This document shows, piece by piece, positions 8,211-14,747 of a stretch of 22,798 bases of DNA (its first letter is position 1; every line of letters begins with the position of its first letter). Source of the stretch: Ignavibacteriaceae bacterium (GTDB lineage Bacteria; Bacteroidota; Ignavibacteria; Ignavibacteriales; Ignavibacteriaceae); contig JALNWB010000052.1 in NCBI GenBank assembly GCA_023231105.1, forward strand, positions 1 to 22,798, given 5' to 3'. Under the pieces are notes generated by a model. That model had not been told where the DNA came from, did no database searches, and saw only the letters and a program-made list of their open reading frames with translations. The position numbers were made by a program, and so were the translations under genes.

Positions 8211-10207
8211 TAGTAAAGCGCTATTCCGTTTGTTTCATTTTGTGCTGTTAATTTGCAGAACATCCCTTTTTTAATTGATGCTCCTGCAAGAATACTTTGA
8301 GAAATTATTTTACCGTTTCCGGCAATTTCACATTTGATCTTAAACATCGAAAGAATTTTAATTGCCTCGCGAAGTGATTTCCCTTCGAGATTAGGCATAA
8401 CTTTTTTTGAATAATCGATTTCATCGACCTTTGATTGAGGTTGTACAGAAGAAGCAAAAACTAATTCTACTTGTTTGACATCTTTATTCCCGGCATATGA
8501 ATATTGAGTTTCCTCTTTTTTTCCATTTTGTTGATTTATCAATCCGGGGTTTAATGAAAGTATTTTTGTAGCAACTTCAGTAAAAACCGGAGCCGCAACA
8601 TCACCACCGTAATAACTGTTTTGCTTTGGCGCATTAACTAATACGTAAATGAGATACTTGGGATTTTCTGCCGGAAAAAATCCAATAAAAGAAGAATTAT
8701 AATTTTGTGTTGAATATTTTCCATCAACTAATTTTCTTGATGTTCCGGTCTTTCCGCCTGCAGTGCAAGAAGTTAGTTTTGCTTTTTTACCGGTTCCGTC
8801 TTCAATTGCGGCAACAAAAAATTCCCGCATCAATTTAGAAGTTTCTTCCTTGATAACTTGCCTGATAAATTTCGGTTGAAATGAACTAATTGTTTTCCCT
8901 TCGTTCGTTACAACTTTATCAACTAACTGAGGTTGAAATAATTTTCCACCATTAATAATTGCAGCATATGCGGCAGTTAATTGAATAGGCGTAACAGCAA
9001 CTTCATAACCAAATGAAAGTGATGATTGAGTATAATCAGTCCAGGTCTCGGGTTTCTTTAAATTCCCTTTTGCCTCGCCCGGTAAAGGAATATCAGTATA
9101 ATTACCAATCCCAAAATCTCTTAAATAAAGATAAAATGACTGCGGATCAATCCGCTGTGAAAGCTTGGACATTCCAATGTTACTTGAATGTACAAAAACG
9201 TCTTTCACTGTCATCCAACCGGAATTATGCGAATCCCTGATAGTAACATTTTTAAATTTGTAACTTCCGTTTTCACCAAAAACTTTATCTTCCGGTGAGC
9301 AAATTTTTTTATCTAAAAATGCAGATAGTGAAATTGCTTTGAAAGTTGAACCTGGTTCATACGTATCGGAAATAACTTTGTTCCGTTTAACTGAATCGCT
9401 GCATGTGTTATAAAAATTAGGATTGTAATCCTCACTGTTTGTTAATGCAAGAATTCTTCCGTTCGTTGGATCCATAATAATTCCGATTGCATTTTCAGCG
9501 GCATTTCCAACTGCTGCTTTTTTAATAGCATTCTCCAAAATTGTCTGATATGTTTTATCAATAGTTAGATAAATTGAGTTGCCCGGAGCTTGCGGATTTA
9601 TTGATTCTTCGACTACGGTTATCATCTCACCACGAGCATCTTTTAAAATTATGCGGCTGCCGTCAACTCCTTTTAATTCATTATTAAAATATTTTTCAAT
9701 TCCATCTGCGCCGTAGAAAGAGGCGTTAACATAACCCAAAATGTGTGATGCAAAATTATCATACTGGTAAACCCTTGAAGGATCATCTTCGAATTTCAAT
9801 CCGTTTATTCTTAATTTCTTTAACGCTAAAGCCTTTTCGGCACTAACTTTTTTTGCAATACAAACATTCCTGCTTTTTTGAAGTTTCATCATTTCAAGAT
9901 AGTAGTCGGATGAATTTCCAAGTTCGGAAGAAAAGATTGCGGCAATTTTTTTCTTATCATTTTTCCCGGCAGATTTTACATCAACAAAAAAAGAAACTTC
10001 ATTTTTATTGAATGAAAGTAAAAGTCCGTTGCGGTCATAAATTAAGCCGCGTTGCGCTTGAATTGTCTGCACTGCTTTATTTTGAACTTCGCCATAGGCG
10101 CCGTATTCAACATTGTGCAATATTTGAACATTGTAAAGCCTGAAAACCAACGTAAGGAATCCTAAAAAAACAAAAATGACTACAATAAGTAATCGATTAT
10201 TGTTCAT
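8210..10207 (-). CDS. ftsI: Division-specific penicillin-binding protein FtsI (class B transpeptidase with PASTA-like C-terminus)
   Basis: This is the septal D,D-transpeptidase that cross-links peptidoglycan in the periplasm, partnering FtsW. The 665-residue product has a short cytoplasmic start and one signal-anchor membrane helix (about residues 6-24). The PBP dimerisation domain follows, with RGLIYDRNG (53-61). The transpeptidase domain has its three active-site boxes: STFK with nucleophile Ser287, SSN at 341-343, and KTGT at 486-489. After a linker, residues about 604-655 (MPNLEGKSLREAIKILS onward) fit one PASTA domain. PASTA is common on FtsI of Bacteroidota and Gram-positives but absent in Escherichia coli FtsI. 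The gene overlaps ftsL-like by 11 bases and murE by one. Confidence 0.96.
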   Translation of the reverse strand: MNNNRLLIVVIFVFLGFLTLVFRLYNVQILHNVEYGAYGEVQNKAVQTIQAQRGLIYDRNGLLLSFNKNEVSFFVDVKSAGKNDKKKIAAIFSSELGNSSDYYLEMMKLQKSRNVCIAKKVSAEKALALKKLRINGLKFEDDPSRVYQYDNFASHILGYVNASFYGADGIEKYFNNELKGVDGSRIILKDARGEMITVVEESINPQAPGNSIYLTIDKTYQTILENAIKKAAVGNAAENAIGIIMDPTNGRILALTNSEDYNPNFYNTCSDSVKRNKVISDTYEPGSTFKAISLSAFLDKKICSPEDKVFGENGSYKFKNVTIRDSHNSGWMTVKDVFVHSSNIGMSKLSQRIDPQSFYLYLRDFGIGNYTDIPLPGEAKGNLKKPETWTDYTQSSLSFGYEVAVTPIQLTAAYAAIINGGKLFQPQLVDKVVTNEGKTISSFQPKFIRQVIKEETSKLMREFFVAAIEDGTGKKAKLTSCTAGGKTGTSRKLVDGKYSTQNYNSSFIGFFPAENPKYLIYVLVNAPKQNSYYGGDVAAPVFTEVATKILSLNPGLINQQNGKKEETQYSYAGNKDVKQVELVFASSVQPQSKVDEIDYSKKVMPNLEGKSLREAIKILSMFKIKCEIAGNGKIISQSILAGASIKKGMFCKLTAQNETNGIALY

Positions 10208-10526
10208 TCAATTTGTCTCCCGCTGCTACAAAATTTTGTAATCCGCTATTTGAAATTGAAATTGAATATAAGGGTGATTTTTTTTCGAGCTGCAATTCTG
10301 CAATGGCAATCGGTACAATTCTTTCTTCCGAACTTAAAAATTGCGCATCTGCAAACAGCTTAGTTTGTTGATTTTGCAATTGTTTTATTTGTTCATTAGT
10401 CATAACTATTTCTTTTTTCATATAGTCTATGCGAAGTTTCAATCCTACATATCCCAATAACAGCAAGATTGCGGTAACAAATATTATTAACACATGAAGA
10501 AGCTGATGATTATTCTTCCCGCTCAT
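10197..10526 (-). CDS. ftsL: FtsL-like cell division protein
   Basis: This is a small (109-residue) single-pass membrane protein. It has a short basic cytoplasmic tail, a strong membrane helix at about residues 9-29, then a heptad-like, Gln/Lys-rich stretch (about 31-60) that looks like a coiled coil, and a short periplasmic tail. FtsL proteins recruit and activate FtsI and FtsW at the septum through such a coiled coil. FtsL sequences diverge strongly, so the assignment rests on size, topology and its fixed position between rsmH and ftsI rather than on a recognisable motif. The ATG at 10526 overlaps the rsmH stop (ATGA), and its last 11 bases overlap the start of ftsI, suggesting tightly coupled production of the two partners. 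Confidence 0.8.
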   Translation of the reverse strand: MSGKNNHQLLHVLIIFVTAILLLLGYVGLKLRIDYMKKEIVMTNEQIKQLQNQQTKLFADAQFLSSEERIVPIAIAELQLEKKSPLYSISISNSGLQNFVAAGDKLNEQ

Positions 10527-11449
10527 TTTTTTTCTGCTGCCCGCAATTTTGCACTTCTTGATCTATTGTTCAACAGTATTTCATCCTCCGTTGGTAAAAT
10601 TGGTTTTTTTGTTAGAATTTTTAATCTGCTTACTTTACCGCAAGTACAAACCGGGAAGCCCGGTGGACAAACGCAAGATGATTCTTCAAACTTAAAAAGA
10701 TCTTTTACAATTCTATCTTCAAGTGAATGATAAGTCAAAATCACGATACGACCGTTTGGCAAAAGAAGATCGACTGCTTTCGTAAGGAAAGTTTTTAAAG
10801 CAGTCAATTCATCGTTCACATAAATTCGTAATGCTTGAAAAATTCTTGCAAGTGTTTTTACAACGAAATATTGCGGCGTTAATTGTTCAATTATTTCTAC
10901 AAGGTCTGATGTAGTTTGAAATCTTTTGGCGTTTCTTTGTTCAATAATTGTTTTGGCAATTTTTCTTGAATTTTTCTCTTCACCGTATGCAAAAAATATA
11001 TCCGTAAGTTCTTCTTCTTCAAATGTATTAAGAACGTCTGCCGCGCTGATAGCTAAATTTTTATTCATGCGTAAATCCAACGGAGCTTCCGAGCGAAACG
11101 TAAATCCCTTTTCAACATTATCTAATTGATAAGAAGAAACACCGAGGTCGGCAAAAATTCCATCGAACCCGTCAATCATTTCTAATTTTGCAACGCTGTC
11201 GATCTGAGTAAAATTAAAATTGTATATTTTCATGCGCTGTTCGTTCGCAAATTCTTTTTGGCAATAAGTGAAAGCGGTTTCATCCACATCTGTGGCGGCT
11301 AAAAGGGCATCATTATTTAGCTGTTGTAAAAACGCTTCCGAGTGTCCGCCGAATCCCAAAGTTCCGTCAAAATATTTTCCTGATTTGCTACCGATCAGCA
11401 AGCCGACTGATTCATTCAATAAAACCGGTTGATGGAGTTGTTCGGTCAT
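10523..11449 (-). CDS. rsmH: 16S rRNA (cytosine(1402)-N(4))-methyltransferase RsmH
   Basis: RsmH (formerly MraW) uses S-adenosylmethionine to N4-methylate C1402 in the ribosomal P-site region of 16S rRNA. The 308-residue product is standard in length. Signatures visible are HQPVLLNESVGLL near the N-terminus, the SAM-binding DGTLGFGGHS (about residues 28-37), the catalytic-loop ADLGVSSYQLD, DLRMN, and the late TYHSLEDRIVK motif. A cysteine pair cluster (SCVCPPGFPVCTCG) lies near the C-terminus, as is usual in this family. The ATG at 11449 overlaps the mraZ stop by four bases. It sits second in the dcw operon, the canonical place. Confidence 0.98.
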   Translation of the reverse strand: MTEQLHQPVLLNESVGLLIGSKSGKYFDGTLGFGGHSEAFLQQLNNDALLAATDVDETAFTYCQKEFANEQRMKIYNFNFTQIDSVAKLEMIDGFDGIFADLGVSSYQLDNVEKGFTFRSEAPLDLRMNKNLAISAADVLNTFEEEELTDIFFAYGEEKNSRKIAKTIIEQRNAKRFQTTSDLVEIIEQLTPQYFVVKTLARIFQALRIYVNDELTALKTFLTKAVDLLLPNGRIVILTYHSLEDRIVKDLFKFEESSCVCPPGFPVCTCGKVSRLKILTKKPILPTEDEILLNNRSRSAKLRAAEKK

Positions 11450-11886
11450 TCGATTCTCATAACTTGGGAAGCAATTTGTTCAAATGTTTCAGGAGAACCG
11501 GAAAGATAACCGTTATAGATTTTAGTATCCCACAATTCTATTTTTTTAAGTACACCAAGTATTAGAACTTCATTTTTAATTCCGGCGTAGTCTAAAAGAG
11601 GTTGAGGAATTAGAATTCTTGATTGAGCATCCATTGTATCTTCATGCGCATTCTGTAGCATCATACGGATAAACCTTGCTTCTCTCTGGTCAAAGAAGTT
11701 TAGCTTTAAAAGTTTTTCTTCAATTAATTTCCATTGATCTTTAGGGTAAATTTCGATGCACTTATCAATACCTAAAGTCATTACAAAAGAATTATCAGCA
11801 TCCTGAGAAACGTTTTTTCGTAAACGTGAGGGAATGCTTAATCTTCCTTTGTTATCGATCGAATGTAAAAACTGTCCTTTAAACAC
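11446..11886 (-). CDS. mraZ: Transcriptional regulator MraZ
   Basis: MraZ is a ring-forming DNA-binding protein with two SpoVT/AbrB-like swapped-hairpin domains. It binds direct repeats upstream of its own gene and represses the dcw operon. The product shows two repeats of the fold, the first around FLHSIDNKGRLSIPSRLRK and the second around AHEDTMDAQSRILIPQPLLDYAG, and is normal in length (146 residues). I place the start at the GTG at 11886, giving (M)FKGQFLHS, which aligns with the usual MF(R/K)G start of the family and has AAGGA 10 bases upstream. A longer form from a GTG at 11922 would add 12 residues, but that codon lies inside the third putative MraZ operator repeat and only about a dozen bases from the predicted transcription start. 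The first gene of the operon is therefore clear; its exact start is less so. Confidence 0.93.
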   Translation of the reverse strand: MFKGQFLHSIDNKGRLSIPSRLRKNVSQDADNSFVMTLGIDKCIEIYPKDQWKLIEEKLLKLNFFDQREARFIRMMLQNAHEDTMDAQSRILIPQPLLDYAGIKNEVLILGVLKKIELWDTKIYNGYLSGSPETFEQIASQVMRIE

Positions 11887-11916
11887 TTTATCTCTTTCCT
11901 TATAATTGGATTTTTC

Positions 11917-11941
11917 AACCACTTTCTCCCACTACCTCCCA
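11917..11941 (-). promoter_or_regulatory. Putative MraZ operator (three 10-base-period TGG(G/T) repeats)
   Basis: Read on the minus strand there are three direct repeats, TGGGA, TGGGA and TGGTT, starting at 11941, 11931 and 11921. They are exactly 10 bases apart, with 5-base spacers GGTAG and GAAAG. The E. coli MraZ operator is described as TGGGN direct repeats separated by 5 bases, so the phase and sequence match closely for the first two and partly for the third. The array begins where the predicted -10 element ends, a position suited to repression. The protein-DNA link is inferred. Confidence 0.72.
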
Positions 11942-11970
11942 AAATAAGTGATTTTTTTTGGTAAAGTCAA
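11941..11970 (-). promoter_or_regulatory. Putative promoter of the mraZ-led dcw operon
   Basis: On the minus strand TTGACT (11970-11965) resembles a -35 box. It is followed after 18 bases by TATTTT (11946-11941), a moderate -10 box. The overlapping TTATTTTG (11947-11940) also nearly fits the Bacteroidota TAnnTTTG element. An A-tract lies in the spacer. The transcription start would fall near 11934, inside the putative MraZ repeats. No other candidate in the 213-base gap between rsmB and mraZ is better. This is pattern matching only. Confidence 0.5.
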
Positions 11971-12041
11971 GAAAAATCTTTTAAAAAGATGAAGTTTTTT
12001 TTCTGATAACTTATTTATTTTTAGGCATTTAGAGAGATTAC

Positions 12042-12057
12042 AACAAGGTAACTTGTT
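12042..12057. repeat. Short perfect inverted repeat in the rsmB-mraZ gap
   Basis: AACAAG and CTTGTT flank a 4-base GTAA loop. On neither strand is it followed by a T-run, so it does not look like an intrinsic terminator. It could be a small operator or chance in AT-rich DNA. It lies about 80 bases past the rsmB stop and about 70 bases upstream of the predicted mraZ -35 box. I see nothing else clear in the gap from 11971 to 12135 except a further AT-rich palindrome at 11976-11990 (ATCTTT/AAAGAT). Confidence 0.35.
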
Positions 12058-12135
12058 ATAAATTAAAAAGATAAAGAAATTGAATTAAAGTTGGTTGTTA
12101 AATGAATTGAGAAATAGGAATTTTCCCCCACCAAA

Positions 12136-13353
12136 TCATTTGATTCTTTGGAGTACGCAAATATAAAATCCATCAAATCCATCAACAGCAGGAGAAATTT
12201 TTTTTTCTTCAAGTAGTTCAAATTTTTCTTTGCCTTTTTGACCGGCAAGAAAATTTTCAATTTGTAATTCATTTTCCGAAGGAAGGATTGAACAAGTTGA
12301 ATAAACAATTTTCCCGTTTAGTTTTACCATCGAAGAATAACTTTCTAAAATTTTTTGCTGAAGAGATTTTAACTCCTCAATTCGTTCGTTCGAAAGTTTC
12401 CACTTCGCGTCGGGATTCCTTCGTAACACTCCCAACCCGGAACAAGGAACGTCAAGTAATACACGGTCTGCGCTATCCGCGAGCCGCTTGATAATTTTTG
12501 AAGAAGTTATTGTCCGTGTTTCAACAATATCAACCCCATCGCGTCTTGCGCGTTTTTTTAGCTCATTTAGCTTCCACTCTTCCGTATCGAGAGCGAGGAT
12601 TTTCCCTTTGTTTTGCATCAGTGCGGCGATGTGAAGTGTTTTCCCTCCGGCGCCTGCACATGCATCAATAATGCGCATTCCCGGCTTAACATCTAAATAA
12701 TTTGCTACAAGTTGAGAAGATGCATCTTGCAGTTCAAAGTAACCTTCTTTAAAATATGGAGTTTGAAAAAGATTCTGCCGCTGTTCAACAAGTAATGCAT
12801 CATTAGTAAAATCGATGGGAAAAGTTTGAATTCCGATTTCTAAAAATTTTCGTTGCAAAACTTCTCTTGAAATTTTCAAAGTATTAGCGCGAAGAATAAC
12901 CGGTGCTTCTTTATTTAATTCTGCGATCTCAGCATCCCACAGCCCCCCCAATTCCCTTTCTCCAAGCTCGTCAAGCCAATCTGGAATTGATTCCTTAATT
13001 TTTCTTTCACCGAGTTTACTGTTCTTTCCAATCGAAATGTTATTTTGATCAATTGAAGTAAACTCACCCCACTCCGGCAGAGGAATATTTTTCCAGAGAA
13101 GATACTCTGCAAATAGTTTCCACAGATAATCACTATTCTCTTCAGCATTAATGCCCATCATTTCGTTCAACAAACGCCAGTAGCGGACGATTGTGTAGGT
13201 CGTTTCAGCAATAAATTTTCTGTCCCGACTTCCCCATTTTTTATTAGACTTCAATGATTGCTCAATTGCCTTATCCGCAAATTTTTTCTTGAAAAATATT
13301 TGGTCGAGGTTTATAATAATTCCTTCACAAATATTTCGATGCAATTTTATCAT
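12136..13353 (-). CDS. rsmB: 16S rRNA (cytosine-5)-methyltransferase, RsmB/Sun family
   Basis: This is a SAM-dependent RNA m5C methyltransferase, predicted to modify C967 of 16S rRNA. The N-terminal part (about residues 1-130) has the helical NusB-like RNA-binding character of RsmB. The Rossmann methyltransferase domain shows the SAM motif DACAGAGGKT, the first conserved cysteine motif DVPCSGLGVLRRNPDAKW, and the catalytic-cysteine motif STCSI. I choose the ATG at 13353 (product near 405 residues). The frame extends nine codons further to a TTG at 13380, with a GTG directly after it, but those residues (VPAEKEKQ) look uninformative and the ATG is the stronger start. The paralogues RsmF and other NSUN-like enzymes lack the NusB-like part, so RsmB is preferred. 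It lies 213 bases upstream of mraZ on the same strand, and no intrinsic terminator is visible between them. Confidence 0.92.
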   Translation of the reverse strand: MIKLHRNICEGIIINLDQIFFKKKFADKAIEQSLKSNKKWGSRDRKFIAETTYTIVRYWRLLNEMMGINAEENSDYLWKLFAEYLLWKNIPLPEWGEFTSIDQNNISIGKNSKLGERKIKESIPDWLDELGERELGGLWDAEIAELNKEAPVILRANTLKISREVLQRKFLEIGIQTFPIDFTNDALLVEQRQNLFQTPYFKEGYFELQDASSQLVANYLDVKPGMRIIDACAGAGGKTLHIAALMQNKGKILALDTEEWKLNELKKRARRDGVDIVETRTITSSKIIKRLADSADRVLLDVPCSGLGVLRRNPDAKWKLSNERIEELKSLQQKILESYSSMVKLNGKIVYSTCSILPSENELQIENFLAGQKGKEKFELLEEKKISPAVDGFDGFYICVLQRIK

Positions 13354-13380
13354 TTGTTTTTCTTTCTCCGCTGGCACCAA

Positions 13381-13495
13381 GGTTCCGCGGGATGGTTTCC
13401 ACTTTGCCGCTTAAACTTCTTTTCTTCCGTTAGAATAAGTAGCAAATTTTTTTATAGATTTACCATGTAATTTAATTAAAAAAATCTGTCGTTTT
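13381..13495. other. Divergent intergenic region between rsmB and the phosphatase gene
   Basis: The two genes start back to back here, so promoters for both strands must lie inside or near it. On the plus strand TAGAAT at 13431-13436 and TATAGA near 13453-13458 are possible -10 boxes, but neither has a well-spaced -35 box. The AT palindrome TTTAATTAAA (13471-13480) and the imperfect inverted pair AGATTT/AAATCT (13456-13461 and 13482-13487) lie just before the phosphatase ATG. The left end has an unusually GC-rich patch, CCGCGGGATGG (13385-13395). None of this is strong enough to assign. Confidence 0.4.
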
Positions 13496-14590
13496 ATGTT
13501 TAATGGTACTGCAAAAAAAATAAGGGACTTATTCGGGATATTAACTTCCGATATTTCCGCAAAAGAAATCAGGCAATTGGTTACTAAAGATGCCGCCGGT
13601 TATCTTACTTTCTATTCAAAGTACGCTGAAGAAGTTTCCTCTAAAAGTAAACCCATGCGGTATTTGAAATTAGCAAAGAATCTTTTCATCGCTTTTCTCT
13701 TAAAATTAAACCCGGCAAGAAGATTCATTTATTTCGTTCTTCTTTTTCTTTTTTTATGGGGATGGCAAAACGATATTTGGTTTTATGTGTTATCCGGATT
13801 CGTTGGAATAAATATTTTGCTGGCTTTTGAGTTGGCAGACAAACTTATTATGCGGAATGAATTAGAAGTTGCAAGAGATGTTCAGATTAGCGCATTACCG
13901 CAAGAACCGCCCGAAAATGAATTTTTCGATATTGCTTTTTTTTATGAAACGGCGCAAGAAGTGGGCGGTGATTACCTGGACTTTTCCTGTGATGAAAAAA
14001 CAAACCAGCTGCAGCATATCATCATTGGGGATGTTTCCGGCAAGGGGCTCGGAGCCGCTTTATATATGCTTCAAATAAAAGCAGCGTTTCATCTTCTGGG
14101 AAATTTTTTCCAATCTCCCACACAGATTCTTTCTCAATTGAACAATGAACTTTATAAAAAAATGAAAGTCGGAAATTTCTTCACAGCTTCCTTACTTTCT
14201 CTTAATGATGAAGGAAATTTTAAATTTGTGCGGGCAGGTCATTTGCCACTTTATAAATACACTCGAGCTTCGCACAGTTTTGAATTCTTCCAGCCAAAAG
14301 GAATCGGTATTGGATTATCTAGTCAATCTATTTTTAATGAGAACCTGGAAGAAATTTTTATAGAAGCAAAAAGCGAAGATATTTTTGTTCTCTTTACAGA
14401 CGGACTTATTGAAAGTAGAAATACATTCGAAAAAGAATTTGGCGAAGAAAAATTAAAAAACGTCATTACCAAATACTCACACCTTTCCAGCAAAGAAATT
14501 AAGGATGGCGTATTACGAGAGATGAAAAGATTCATCGGGGAGAATAATATTTTTGATGATGCTACGGTTATCGTTTTAAAGCGGAAATAG
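13496..14590 (+). CDS. Membrane-anchored PP2C-type serine phosphatase, SpoIIE/RsbU family
   Basis: The C-terminal part (about residues 125-364) is a SpoIIE-like PP2C domain with metal-binding acidic motifs in order: EVGGDYLDF (Asp159), GDVSGKG (Asp179), FTDGLIES (Asp302) and DDATVIVLK (Asp354/355). In front of it LEVARDVQISALPQ is the helical linker typical of RsbU-type phosphatases, which usually carries signals to the catalytic core. Residues about 76-111 are strongly hydrophobic and could form two membrane helices around WGWQND. The first 70 residues are a charged cytoplasmic region with no recognised domain. Such enzymes usually dephosphorylate an anti-sigma-factor antagonist (STAS) protein, but no STAS or RsbW-like kinase gene is in view, so the target is unknown. 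The ATG at 13496 is the first in frame; no clear Shine-Dalgarno sequence is seen. Confidence 0.9.
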   Translation: MFNGTAKKIRDLFGILTSDISAKEIRQLVTKDAAGYLTFYSKYAEEVSSKSKPMRYLKLAKNLFIAFLLKLNPARRFIYFVLLFLFLWGWQNDIWFYVLSGFVGINILLAFELADKLIMRNELEVARDVQISALPQEPPENEFFDIAFFYETAQEVGGDYLDFSCDEKTNQLQHIIIGDVSGKGLGAALYMLQIKAAFHLLGNFFQSPTQILSQLNNELYKKMKVGNFFTASLLSLNDEGNFKFVRAGHLPLYKYTRASHSFEFFQPKGIGIGLSSQSIFNENLEEIFIEAKSEDIFVLFTDGLIESRNTFEKEFGEEKLKNVITKYSHLSSKEIKDGVLREMKRFIGENNIFDDATVIVLKRK

Positions 14591-14747
14591 ATTCACCACT
14601 CCATCCTCTTCTTTTAGTTTGGTTTTTCTTATAAATGTAATTAGTTTACCTTACGTAATCATTAATGTTTCACCTTCATCATTTTCATCCCGCAGCCCGC
14701 TAGAGGCGGGTCACACTTCGAGAATGCTGATTTATAAAGAAGTTTCT
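14591..14747 (+). other. Intergenic region containing a GC-rich hairpin
   Basis: This gap separates the phosphatase from the next plus-strand gene. It holds a small GC-rich inverted repeat, CCCGC (14696-14700), loop TAGAG, GCGGG (14706-14710), preceded by a second direct CCCGC copy at 14689-14693. It stands out sharply from the AT-rich surroundings. It has no following T-run, so it is not a typical intrinsic terminator. Although the downstream reading frame is open through it from 14619, the encoded residues look like translated non-coding DNA. Confidence 0.5.

Noticed and set aside
12042..12057. AACAAG/CTTGTT inverted repeat as the rsmB terminator
   Set aside because: The stem has only six pairs and no T-run follows on the minus strand.
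13354..13380. TTG/GTG start nine codons upstream for rsmB
   Set aside because: The in-frame ATG at 13353 is adequate and the added residues show no family motif; kept only as an alternative.
13431..13436. TAGAAT as -10 box of the phosphatase gene
   Set aside because: No -35-like sequence lies at a suitable distance (the best, TTGCCG, is 21 bases away), so it was not listed as a promoter.
14619..14747. N-terminal extension of the 600-residue protein from an ATG at 14619
   Set aside because: The extra 43 residues are encoded across the GC-rich hairpin and look like translated intergenic DNA; conserved-looking sequence begins just after the ATG at 14748.
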